DNA of 64,000 bases from Christensenella sp. UBA2853 (GTDB taxonomy: Bacteria; Bacillota; Clostridia; Christensenellales; Aristaeellaceae). This document shows, one piece after another, positions 51,911-59,740 of the stretch. A model generated the notes under the pieces. It saw nothing but the letters and a program-made list of their open reading frames with translations, was not told where the DNA came from and did not search any database. Location: contig DEFL01000072.1 in assembly GCA_002350845.1 (NCBI GenBank), forward strand, positions 6,591 through 70,590, written 5' to 3'. The stretch's first letter is position 1. Every line of letters begins with the position of its first letter. The translations under genes were made by a program, and so were the position numbers.

Positions 51911-54283
51911 ATGAAAGCTGCAGATATCTGGCAGATCTGCCCCGCGGCGGATCCCAAAGCCGTCATTCTGGGAAAAACCTACCGCATCACTGTGCTCACG
52001 GACAGACTTCTGCGTCTTGAATATGAAGAAAACGGCCGATTCTGTGATACCGCGACCCAGCTGGCTCTGTGCCGTTCATTTCCAGTGCCGGATTTTACCG
52101 TGGAGGAAAATGAACAAGCCCTCAGGGTGGAGACAGACGCCCTGCGCCTTGACTATGACAAGCGTCCCTTTTCCCCGAACGGACTGACCGTAACGCTGAA
52201 AGGCGCCTATGGCGCGTATGCGAGCGTCTGGCATTTCGGTGAAGTGAACCGTACGTTTGGAGGCACAGCGCGGACGCTGGATGAAGCGGACGGGGAGATC
52301 CCGCTTGAGGACGGGCTGACCTCCCTTCAGGGCTATACCGTTCTGGATGACAGCCGATCCATGGGAATGGACGGCGAAGGCCATCTGCTGCCGGCGCGTG
52401 CGCACGGCACGGACCTGTACTTCTTTGGATATGGACGGGACTATAAGGGATGCATCCGGGATTTTTATCATCTCTCCGGTCCCGCGCCGGTCATTCCGCG
52501 CTTTGCCCTGGGCAACTGGTGGAGCCGGTTTTACCCCTATACCCAGGCAGGCTATCAGGAACTGATGGAAACCTTTTCCGCCAGGGGAATTCCTCTGTCG
52601 GTTGCCGTGCTGGATATGAACTGGCATGTCACGGAGATCGACCCGCGCTTCGGCACCGGATGGACCGGGTATACATGGGACCGGGAAAAGTTCCCGGAAC
52701 CGGAAAAACTGCTTTCCTGGCTGCATGAACACGGTCTGCATGTGACGCTCAATGATCACCCGGCGGACGGTGTGCGGGCGTGCGAGGAGCTGTATCCGCA
52801 GATGGCCCGCGCGATGGGAAAGGACCCGGAAGAAGGCACGCCATTCCCCTATGATGCGGCGGATGCCCATTATGAAGAAGCGTTTGAAAAAACGATCCTC
52901 GGATCCCTTGAAGAGCAGGGTGTGGACTTCTGGTGGCTGGACTGGCAGCAGAAGGGTGGAAGCACGGATCCCGGCATGGACCCGCTCTTCACGCTGAATC
53001 ATACCCGCTATCTGCATGCTGTTTCAGAAGGTCTGCCTCCGCTGATTCTGTCCCGCTACGGCGGACCCGGAAGCCACCGCTATCCGCTCGGCTTTTCCGG
53101 GGATACCTGCGCAACCTGGGCATCGCTGCGCTTTCAGCCGTATTTTACAGCGAACGCGGCCAATATCGGGTATGCGTGCTGGAGCCACGATATCGGCGGG
53201 CATATGCATGGCACCACCGACCCGGAACTGACGACCCGATGGATCCAGTTCGGCGTGTTTTCACCGGTCCTGCGGCTGCATTCCACGAGCAATCCGTTCA
53301 TGGAAAAGGAACCCTGGAAGTTCCCGCTGGAAAAGGCGGAGGTCATGCAGCGGTTCCTCCGGCTGCGGCATCAGCTGGTGCCGTGGCTGTACAGCCAGTC
53401 GGTCCGGTGCAGTGAGACAGGGGACGTGCTGCTTCGCCCCATGTATTATGAAAATCCTCAGTCCTGGCAGGCATACCATGCCGCGGGTCAGTACATGCTC
53501 GGAGACTGCATGACCGTCATTCCGGTCACGGATCCAATGGATCCTGCCGCGCAGCTGTCTCCCGCTGATGTCTACCTTCCGGAGGGAACATGGACGGATT
53601 TCTTTACGGGAGACCGGTACAGGGGCGGCCGAAAGCTGACGATGTACCGTCCGCTCGAGAGCATTCCGGTGCTGGTCAGGGCAGGCGGCATCCTGCCAAT
53701 GGACGGAGACGTGATCCCGGAAAACGGGACGCCGCTGCCGCATCACCTGCTGGTGCGCTTCTTTGCGGGGGCAGACGGGGAGTCTGTGCTCGTCGAGGAT
53801 AACGGCCGGATGCCGGAGGATCCTGCCTACACCCGTGTGCAGACCCGCCTGAGCATGACCTGCGGGGAAGGACTGCGCATTGAGGTGACTCCGCCGGAGG
53901 GAGACTGCACTCTGATTCCGCCGGATCGGTGCTATACTGTGGAAGTCAGCGGAATCGGCAGCAGCCTTCCGGATGCATGCAGCTGCGCGTATACAGCGCA
54001 GTATGATGCTGCTCGCAGGGTGCTGGTCCTGAAGCTGAACGCGGACAGCCTTCAGGGGGCTGTGCTCGAATGGCATGAGATGCCGGCTGCCCCGGGGATG
54101 GACTGGAAGGACAGGCTGCGGGAACTGCTGATTCCGGCACAGATAGAGTTTGATGTGAAGGGCCAGGTCATGGAAGCTGCCGAGCAGAATGAAGACCCTG
54201 CTGCTTTCCTGGCCCAGGCGCATATGCTGAAACTGCCCTCTGCCCTGTACGGGGCGATCCTGGAACTGCTCTCCATGGGCTGA
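51911..54283 (+). CDS. GH31 alpha-glucosidase/alpha-xylosidase family enzyme
   Basis: The 790-residue cytoplasmic enzyme has an N-terminal beta-sandwich and a TIM barrel. The nucleophile is Asp344 in VDFWWLDWQQ, and the likely acid/base is Asp398 in GFSGDTCATW. The barrel signatures RFALGNWWSRFYPYTQAGY and YACWSHDIGGHMHGTTDPELTTRWIQFGVFSPVLRLHS are complete. The C-terminal beta domains (PVLVRAGGILPMDGD) follow. ATG 51911 is chosen with AAAGGA 7-8 bases upstream. The operon context suggests that it cleaves imported alpha-linked oligosaccharides. Confidence 0.94.
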   Translation: MKAADIWQICPAADPKAVILGKTYRITVLTDRLLRLEYEENGRFCDTATQLALCRSFPVPDFTVEENEQALRVETDALRLDYDKRPFSPNGLTVTLKGAYGAYASVWHFGEVNRTFGGTARTLDEADGEIPLEDGLTSLQGYTVLDDSRSMGMDGEGHLLPARAHGTDLYFFGYGRDYKGCIRDFYHLSGPAPVIPRFALGNWWSRFYPYTQAGYQELMETFSARGIPLSVAVLDMNWHVTEIDPRFGTGWTGYTWDREKFPEPEKLLSWLHEHGLHVTLNDHPADGVRACEELYPQMARAMGKDPEEGTPFPYDAADAHYEEAFEKTILGSLEEQGVDFWWLDWQQKGGSTDPGMDPLFTLNHTRYLHAVSEGLPPLILSRYGGPGSHRYPLGFSGDTCATWASLRFQPYFTANAANIGYACWSHDIGGHMHGTTDPELTTRWIQFGVFSPVLRLHSTSNPFMEKEPWKFPLEKAEVMQRFLRLRHQLVPWLYSQSVRCSETGDVLLRPMYYENPQSWQAYHAAGQYMLGDCMTVIPVTDPMDPAAQLSPADVYLPEGTWTDFFTGDRYRGGRKLTMYRPLESIPVLVRAGGILPMDGDVIPENGTPLPHHLLVRFFAGADGESVLVEDNGRMPEDPAYTRVQTRLSMTCGEGLRIEVTPPEGDCTLIPPDRCYTVEVSGIGSSLPDACSCAYTAQYDAARRVLVLKLNADSLQGAVLEWHEMPAAPGMDWKDRLRELLIPAQIEFDVKGQVMEAAEQNEDPAAFLAQAHMLKLPSALYGAILELLSMG

Positions 54284-54346
54284 GCAGAATGCCATGGAGA
54301 ATGAGGTCCGGGAACGACAGTCCGGAGCGTGAAAGGAGAGGTCTGC

Positions 54347-55723
54347 ATGAACAGGATGCTCTGCGCAGTCGTGCTGCTGCTTTTGCTGCTTCCCTGCGCC
54401 TGCGCTGAAGAACTGTCAGACAGGGAGCCTACGGCGAGAGTATGGGTCAATGGCACGGAAGTGAAAAATGTATATGAAACGGCCGTGTGCACGCAGCGGT
54501 TCTGGGAGGAAAACCCGACGCTTTCCACGGCCCCGGCAGCCATTGCCGTGCAGGAAGCGCCATACCTCGTGGAGATTGCGTTTTCGGGGATCGATGTACA
54601 GTCAGCGGTTGTGCGGCCGCTGGAAAAAGGCATTGTGCCGGAGATCAGGGACGGGAAAGTCTGCTTCCGGGTGGAGGACGCTTCTCAGCTGGTGATCGAA
54701 GTGAACGGAGAGATCCGCGGCGCCGTGCACCTCTTCCTGGACACCCCGGATGCGGAGAAACCGGGCCCGGACACCCCGAAGGTACGCTACTTCGGCCCCG
54801 GTGTTTACAGGGACCAGATCATTACGGTCCGGAGCAATGAAACTATCTATCTCGATGAGGGCTGTGTGCTCTACGGGCAGATCTACAGCGGTATGGCCAG
54901 CAACTTCACCATTGCCGGTCACGGCGTGCTGTGCGGGAGCATCTATGACCGCTGGAAGGATACCATTGTGCCGGTGAACCTGTCCAACTGCAGCGATTTC
55001 ACCATCCGGGACATCACGATCCTGGACCCGTCAGCCTGGACGGTCAATCTTCTCAAATGCAAGCGGGGCACCATTGACAACGTCAAGATCATTTCCGCGC
55101 GCAGCAACAGCGATGGCTTTACCTTCCAGAACTGTGAAGACATCACGGTGAAAAACAGCTTTGTCCGGTCCTGGGATGACAGTCTGGTGGTCAAAGGCTA
55201 TAACGGAGATGTGCACCGGATCACCTTCGACCACTGCACACTGTGGACCGATCTGGCGCAGAGCTGCGAGATCGGGTATGAGACGCGGGCCAAAGTCATA
55301 GAAGACATTACATTCAGTCATATCACCGTCCTGCACAGTTTCCACAAGCCGGTCATTTCCATCCACAACAGTGATCATGCGCGGGTGCGCAATGTGCTGT
55401 TTGAAGACATTGTGGTGGAGGATGCGCAGATGGGAGAAGGCGACGGAACACCGTACCTGATTGACCTGACCACGACCGAATCCGTCTGGTCGGCTACCCT
55501 GAAACGCGGCACCATTGATCAGGTCACGATCCGCAATGTACAGGTGCTCTCCGGGAAAAAGCCCGCCATCCGCATCTGGTCCAATGATGAGAACAGCCGG
55601 ATCGACCATGTTGACATCAGTGGTCTGACGATCCTGGGGGAAGAAATCACCGGCTTTGATCAGCTCCCCTGTGAGATGAGTCCCTTCAACGGGGAGGAAA
55701 TCCGGTTCACAGACGGTGAATAA
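54347..55723 (+). CDS. Secreted beta-helix glycoside hydrolase (GH49/GH28-like)
   Basis: The 458-residue protein has a signal peptide (MNRMLCAVVLLLLLLPCACA), an N-terminal beta-sandwich (~25-135, ARVWVNGTEVKNVYETAVC) and a right-handed beta-helix. Candidate catalytic strands are SNSDGFTF, SWDDSLVVKG and SCEIGYET, arranged like the Asp clusters of GH28 and GH49. The N-terminal domain followed by a helix favours GH49 (dextranase/isopullulanase). With a GH31 alpha-glucosidase upstream, an alpha-glucan substrate is an attractive inference, but GH28 activity is not excluded. ATG 54347 is chosen with GGAG 8 bases upstream. Last gene of the operon. Confidence 0.78.
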   Translation: MNRMLCAVVLLLLLLPCACAEELSDREPTARVWVNGTEVKNVYETAVCTQRFWEENPTLSTAPAAIAVQEAPYLVEIAFSGIDVQSAVVRPLEKGIVPEIRDGKVCFRVEDASQLVIEVNGEIRGAVHLFLDTPDAEKPGPDTPKVRYFGPGVYRDQIITVRSNETIYLDEGCVLYGQIYSGMASNFTIAGHGVLCGSIYDRWKDTIVPVNLSNCSDFTIRDITILDPSAWTVNLLKCKRGTIDNVKIISARSNSDGFTFQNCEDITVKNSFVRSWDDSLVVKGYNGDVHRITFDHCTLWTDLAQSCEIGYETRAKVIEDITFSHITVLHSFHKPVISIHNSDHARVRNVLFEDIVVEDAQMGEGDGTPYLIDLTTTESVWSATLKRGTIDQVTIRNVQVLSGKKPAIRIWSNDENSRIDHVDISGLTILGEEITGFDQLPCEMSPFNGEEIRFTDGE

Positions 55724-55736
55724 AAAAATGACAGCA

Positions 55737-55787
55737 AACAAACAGCCCTACAGCGTGCGGTTCAGCACACTGCAGGGCTGCTTGTTT
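55737..55787. terminator. Hairpin terminator between convergent genes
   Basis: CAAACAGCCCT-CAG-GTGC pairs imperfectly with GCAC-CTG-AGGGCTG-TTG, making a long stem followed by TTGTTT. It separates the GH31 operon from the transporter gene on the other strand. Confidence 0.7.
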
Positions 55788-55807
55788 CAACAGGGAAAAG
55801 GACAGGA

Positions 55808-57085
55808 TTATGCCCAGATCAGCCAGATGACGATGGCGCCGGAGAGGGCGGCAATGAGGGTGAAAGGAATGCCGATGCGGATGAAATCCCTGGTGGAGAC
55901 TTTATATCCTTCCTTCTGCAGGATGCCGATCCCGGCAATGTTGGCAGAGGCACCGATGGGGGTGATATTGCCGCCGAGCGTTGCCCCGATGAGCAGGCCG
56001 AACGCAAACAGATAGGGCTCGACGTGCATGAGATTTGCGATGTTCACGACCACCGGCAGCATGGTGGCGACATAGGGGATATTGTCAATAAACGCACTGA
56101 GAAGGACAGACACGCCGACGATCATGGCATACATAAGCAGAACAGACCCGCCGCCCAGACGCATAAACTGCTGGGCAATGGCATCAATGACGCCGGCGCG
56201 GGTGAGACCCTCAATGACGATGAACAGGCCGGAGAGCAGGAGAAGCGTCTGGTAATCGATGGATTTCGCCACGCGCACGAGTGTCTCTTTGTTCCTGGTG
56301 CGCACAAGTTCATATACGACGCCGATCACGGCCAGGCCGCAGCAGATCAAGCCGTTGGTCATCTCCGGCTTATTGGGAAACTGGGAGGCGGCGATGAGGA
56401 GCACAATGGTGCCAAGCAGCAGAAGGGAGGGCATATAATTGGTCACCTTTGTTTCCACAGCAGAGGAAATGTGCGCCTTTTCCTTTCTGAACAGCCACAG
56501 CAGGACCGGTATGGTCAGAAGGGCACCGGTCTCCACGGCAAAGATGATCCCCGGCTTTCCGTGAAACCAGAAAAAGTCGTTGAATCCCATGTTCATGTAT
56601 CCGCCCAGGAGAATGGATGTGGTATCGCCCACGAGCGTGGCGGCTCCCTGCAGGTTGCTCGATACGGCAATCGAGATGATCATGGGCACCGGGTTGGTCT
56701 TGATTTTCTTTGCCACGGCAAGCCCGACCGGGGCCACCATGAGCACGGTCGCCACATTGTCCACAAACGCGGAGATCAGACCGGAAAACAGGCTCAGCGC
56801 CACAATGGCCCACTGGACATTCGGCGTGATCTTCAGCAGCCCCTCTGCCATGCGCAGGGGCATTTTGCTTTCAATGAACAGTTCCACAATGGCCATGGTG
56901 CCGGTGAGCATCATGAGCACATTCCAGTTGACGGCCTGCGGTGCGGCGCTGAGCGGTACAATTCCCAGGACAAGGAACAGCGCAGCGGCACTGAGCGCAA
57001 TGATCCACCGCTTTTCCGAGAAGACAAGCAGCAGTACATACATGATCACAAAGAGTGCAAGGGCAAGAATCATCTGATTCATCAT
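55808..57085 (-). CDS. ArsB/NhaD-family ion transporter
   Basis: The 425-residue membrane protein has 11-12 helices of the ion-transporter superfamily. Signatures are NWNVLMMLTGTMAIVELF, SGLISAFVDNVATVLMVAPVGLAV (conserved Asn-Asp/Asn in a broken helix), NLQGAATLVGDTTSILLGGY, and the second-half counterpart SAFIDNIPYVATMLPVV with ATLGGNITPIGASANI. Members move Na+/H+, arsenite or dicarboxylates; the substrate is uncertain here. ATG 57085 is chosen for the AGGAGG 7 bases upstream, with the frame open to 57181. It is preceded by a structured leader with a terminator (57106-57260), which suggests ion-dependent control. Confidence 0.9.
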   Translation of the reverse strand: MMNQMILALALFVIMYVLLLVFSEKRWIIALSAAALFLVLGIVPLSAAPQAVNWNVLMMLTGTMAIVELFIESKMPLRMAEGLLKITPNVQWAIVALSLFSGLISAFVDNVATVLMVAPVGLAVAKKIKTNPVPMIISIAVSSNLQGAATLVGDTTSILLGGYMNMGFNDFFWFHGKPGIIFAVETGALLTIPVLLWLFRKEKAHISSAVETKVTNYMPSLLLLGTIVLLIAASQFPNKPEMTNGLICCGLAVIGVVYELVRTRNKETLVRVAKSIDYQTLLLLSGLFIVIEGLTRAGVIDAIAQQFMRLGGGSVLLMYAMIVGVSVLLSAFIDNIPYVATMLPVVVNIANLMHVEPYLFAFGLLIGATLGGNITPIGASANIAGIGILQKEGYKVSTRDFIRIGIPFTLIAALSGAIVIWLIWA

Positions 57086-57105
57086 GATATTTCCTCCTAA
57101 GCAAT

Positions 57106-57134
57106 GAAAAAAGCAGGCCATGCTGTACCTGCTT
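57106..57134 (-). terminator. Expression-platform terminator before the ion transporter
   Basis: On the minus strand AAGCAGG (57134-57128) pairs with CCTGCTT (57117-57111), followed by a T-run, just upstream of the AGGAGG and start codon. GTACAGC (57128-57122), in the loop and edge of this stem, can instead pair with GCTGTAC (57161-57155), and the two pairings exclude each other. Confidence 0.75.
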
Positions 57135-57154
57135 TTGGATAGAAAAAGACCCAT

Positions 57155-57260
57155 GTACAGCAAAGTGAACATGCGTCTCACATTTTCAAGCCTGCCGGGT
57201 TCAAACCGTGGTGACGACAGGACTCCGCCAGGGGCGGTTGTTACTCCCTCATAATCACTG
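57155..57260 (-). ncRNA. Riboswitch-like leader, similar to yybP-ykoY
   Basis: On the minus strand helix P1 pairs AGTGATTATG (57259-57250) with CATGTTCACT (57173-57164), with one mismatch and one wobble. It encloses GGGAGTA, a hairpin CCGCC/GGCGG (57225-57237), a 7-bp helix CCTGTCG/CGGCAGG, and GTGAGAC just before the 3' P1 strand. GGGAGUA near the 5' end and GUGAGAC near the 3' end are the marks of the yybP-ykoY (Mn2+) class, but an alkali-ion class cannot be excluded. A competing antiterminator and terminator follow. Confidence 0.55.
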
Positions 57261-57283
57261 TTCTATGGAATTGGAAGGATCCG

Positions 57284-57466
57284 TCAGGGCTGGTTCCCTG
57301 AAGAGGAACCGGATGACTCCTGTTTTTCCGGTTCTTCATGGACCTCATGCTTGAATTCCCGGATGCTCTGCCCCAGTGCTTTGCCCACACCGGCCAGTTT
57401 GTTGCCCCCGAACAGGATCAGGGCAAGGATCACAATGAGCAGGATTTCCGTTGTACCGATTCGCAC
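57284..57466 (-). CDS. tatA: Twin-arginine translocase subunit TatA/E-like
   Basis: The 60-residue protein has one membrane helix (TEILLIVILALILFGG), the hinge and an amphipathic helix (NKLAGVGKALGQSIREFKHEV), then an acidic, Ser/Gly-rich tail. This is the standard TatA layout. The start is GTG 57466, with AAAGGAG 9 bases upstream. It follows the response regulator gene by 6 bases, so it is the third gene of a kinase-regulator-tatA operon. No tatC is present in the window. Confidence 0.85.
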   Translation of the reverse strand: MRIGTTEILLIVILALILFGGNKLAGVGKALGQSIREFKHEVHEEPEKQESSGSSSGNQP

Positions 57467-57472
57467 TGTTTT

Positions 57473-58198
57473 TTACTCCTTTATGTCTTCGTTTTCTGCC
57501 ATGCGGTAGCCCACACCGACTTCCGTGAAAATATAGCGCGGTTCGTTGGGATTGGGCTCGATTTTTCTGCGGATGCTGGCCATGTGGACGCGCAGGATCT
57601 TGTTGTCCATGCTTGCGGAGGGTCCCCATAATTCCTTGAGCATCGATTTATAGGTCATGACCCGGCCGGCATGTCTGCCCAGGAGCATGACAATCCTGAA
57701 CTCATTGGGTGTCAGATGCACGTCTTTTCCGCTCAGAAGAACCCGCATTTTCTTGTAGTCGATTTCCAGATCACCCACATGATAGGAACCGTTGAGGGCA
57801 ATCTCGCCGCTTTCCGCCGTGGTGCGGGTATGGCGCAGGGCCGTGCGGATGCGGGCGAGCAGTTCGACCGCCCCAAAGGGCTTTGTGATGTAATCGTCGG
57901 CCCCGTCATCCAGGGCAGCTGCCTTGTCCTCTTCCATGCTGCGCGCAGAAATCACAATGATCGGTGTCTGGGTCCAGGAACGCACGCTGCGTATGATTTC
58001 GCCGCCGTCCATGTCGGGAAGCCCCAGGTCCAGGAGAATGCAGTCCGGGCAGTGGGAGGAGATCATCTGAAGGGCAGTTTCACCGTTTCCTGTGACAATC
58101 GCGGCATAGCCTGCTGCGCTGACGGTGGTTTTCAGAAAATTGGAAATACCGGGATCGTCTTCAATAATCAGAATTTTCTGCTGGAGGTTTGTCGCCAT
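57473..58198 (-). CDS. OmpR/KdpE-family response regulator
   Basis: The 241-residue regulator has a receiver domain (LIIEDDPGISNFLKTTV; phosphoacceptor Asp in CILLDLGLPDMDG; VISARS; Lys in DDYITKPFG). A winged-helix DNA-binding domain follows (LTPNEFRIVMLLGRHAGRVMTYKSMLKELWG; VHMASIRRKIEPNP). ATG 58198 is chosen for the AGGAGG before it. It overlaps the kinase gene by 38 bases, so the pair is translationally coupled. It most resembles KdpE. Confidence 0.94.
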   Translation of the reverse strand: MATNLQQKILIIEDDPGISNFLKTTVSAAGYAAIVTGNGETALQMISSHCPDCILLDLGLPDMDGGEIIRSVRSWTQTPIIVISARSMEEDKAAALDDGADDYITKPFGAVELLARIRTALRHTRTTAESGEIALNGSYHVGDLEIDYKKMRVLLSGKDVHLTPNEFRIVMLLGRHAGRVMTYKSMLKELWGPSASMDNKILRVHMASIRRKIEPNPNEPRYIFTEVGVGYRMAENEDIKE

Positions 58199-59255
58199 GG
58201 TGTTCCTCCTTGGTGGGAAGGGTAAAGCTGAATTGTGCGCCGCCGTGACGGCTTCTGCCTGCATTCAGTTCTCCGCCGTGTGCCCGGATGATGGAACGGC
58301 ACACGGACAGGCCGATACCCATGCTCCGTCGGTCGTCCGGCCGGACCCGGTTTGTGTTTTGAAGAGTGCCGCTGAGAATCGAGGGAAGAAGCGCGGAGGG
58401 AATGCCCGGACCGTCATCCTCCACGGAAATCGTGATGTGGTCCGCGGATGCGGCAGCTGTCAACCAGATCTGCGTGGCCCCTTCCGCGTGGGCACTGACG
58501 TTGTCAAACAGGTTGATCAGAACCTGCTCGAGCAGCATGCCGTCTGCAGGGACAAGCAGAATGTCTTCCGGGGTTTCCACGCGGACAGGCAGTGTCCCCG
58601 GCATCTGATGGTATTTCAGGATGGCGCTGCCAATGATTTCTTCCAGGACCTCATCTTCTTTTTTGAGTGTCACCTCGTTCCCGCTGAAGCGGGTGACAGA
58701 CAGCAGGTTTTCTGTGACCCGGACCAGCCACTGGGCATCCCGGTGAATGCCGGAGACCAGGTTTGACTGATCTTCCGGGGACAGCTGCTGCTCCTGCAGG
58801 GCTGAACTGGCGCCGAGAATGGAGGCCAGAGGCGTCCGGATATCATGGGCAACGGCACGCAGCAGATCTGCATGCATTTTTTCACGGTCCATCTCCAGAC
58901 GGAGCTGTTCCTGCTTCTTGATCTGCGTGGTCAGTGCGCTGATGAGAATGGAGACCAGCAGCATGACCGACATGGTCAGAGGATAGCCGGGGTAGGTGAT
59001 GTCAAAGGACCAGAAGGGATACGAGAAAAAATAATTCACGCACAGTGTGCCGGCCACGGAAGCCGCAATCCCCCAGAAATACCCATCGGTAACGCGGGCG
59101 ATCACAGCGACGGCCAGAATGAAAATGGCCATGGCAAAGGGATTGTTGTCATCGTTGACACGGGCGAGAATCAGGGAAATGCCCAGCGCGGCACCGATGA
59201 TCAGTGCAAAGAGCAGAAAATCAAGCCAGCGCTTTGGAATGTGATGCTTTTGCAT
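58161..59255 (-). CDS. KdpD-like sensor histidine kinase lacking the KdpD N-terminal domains
   Basis: The 364-residue kinase begins with four membrane helices of the DUF4118 type (LLFALIIGAALGISLILA; FAMAIFILAVAVIARVTDGYFWGIAASVAGTLCVNYFF). The HisKA box LLRAVAHDIRTPLASI and the ATP-binding N (LINLFDNVSAHA), G1 (VEDDGPGIP) and G2 (GIGLSVCRSIIRAHGG) boxes follow. KdpD proper has an additional N-terminal ATP-binding and Usp region, which is absent. No kdp pump genes are nearby. The ATG at 59255 follows GGAAGGGGGGG. Confidence 0.93.
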   Translation of the reverse strand: MQKHHIPKRWLDFLLFALIIGAALGISLILARVNDDNNPFAMAIFILAVAVIARVTDGYFWGIAASVAGTLCVNYFFSYPFWSFDITYPGYPLTMSVMLLVSILISALTTQIKKQEQLRLEMDREKMHADLLRAVAHDIRTPLASILGASSALQEQQLSPEDQSNLVSGIHRDAQWLVRVTENLLSVTRFSGNEVTLKKEDEVLEEIIGSAILKYHQMPGTLPVRVETPEDILLVPADGMLLEQVLINLFDNVSAHAEGATQIWLTAAASADHITISVEDDGPGIPSALLPSILSGTLQNTNRVRPDDRRSMGIGLSVCRSIIRAHGGELNAGRSRHGGAQFSFTLPTKEEHHGDKPPAENSDY

Positions 59256-59286
59256 TCCATGCCCCCCCCTTCCGATGGTCCGAACG

Positions 59287-59295
59287 ATTATAGCA
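59287..59295 (-). promoter_or_regulatory. Extended -10 promoter of the kinase operon
   Basis: On the minus strand TGCTATAAT is an extended -10 (TGnTATAAT) 32 bases before the kinase start. No good -35 is present, as expected for this class. Confidence 0.6.
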
Positions 59296-59392
59296 TGAAA
59301 ACCCCAGCCGTTCCCTGAACATCTTTTTCTTTCCGGAATATTAGCGGGCTTTCATAGTATGATGAATGGGATTTCGCAGTGGGGGTGAAAGG

Positions 59393-59560
59393 ATGTATTC
59401 GAAGGAATATGAGGAAGCCAAAAAGGAATTCATCAACTGTCTGCTCATGGGACTGATCGGGTTTGGGGTTCCGTTTGTGATTGCCTTCCGGGAATGGCTG
59501 CCCATCATGAAACGGGAAAAACAGAAGGCTCTGTCACAAAAGCAGGAAGAAAAAAACTGA
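59393..59560 (+). CDS. Small single-helix membrane protein of unknown function
   Basis: A 55-residue product: a charged N-terminus (MYSKEYEEAKKEF), one hydrophobic helix (LLMGLIGFGVPFVIAF) and a strongly basic, Gln-rich tail (KREKQKALSQKQEEKN). GGGGGTGAAAGG lies before the ATG; the frame is open from 59366. A terminator follows at 59597. It is divergent from the kinase operon. I do not recognise the family. Confidence 0.55.
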   Translation: MYSKEYEEAKKEFINCLLMGLIGFGVPFVIAFREWLPIMKREKQKALSQKQEEKN

Positions 59561-59596
59561 TAGGGAATCACGGAGAAAAAAGGAAGGCCATCCAGC

Positions 59597-59645
59597 AGCC
59601 TGAATGTTCCTGTGCCGAATGCGCAGGAAGATTCAAGGCTTTTTT
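59597..59645 (+). terminator. Terminator after the small membrane protein gene
   Basis: AGCC-TGAAT-TTCCTG pairs with CAGGAA-ATTCA-AGGCT with a single bulge, followed by TTTTTT. Confidence 0.75.
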
Positions 59646-59693
59646 GTTGTGCAGAACCGGTGCTGTCCTCTGAACGGAAATGCCGATGCAAAG

Positions 59694-59722
59694 AAAAAGA
59701 ACCGGGAAGCAGCTCCCGGTTC
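59694..59722 (-). terminator. Terminator of the cysteine importer operon
   Basis: On the minus strand GAACCGGGA/TCCCGGTTC forms a 9-bp stem followed by TTTTTC, about 20 bases after the binding-protein stop. Confidence 0.88.
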
Positions 59723-59740
59723 CTGACTTGCATTCTGCTG

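Noticed and set aside
57284..59255. A complete kdp potassium system
   Set aside because: No kdpFABC genes are present and the kinase lacks the KdpD N-terminal domains.
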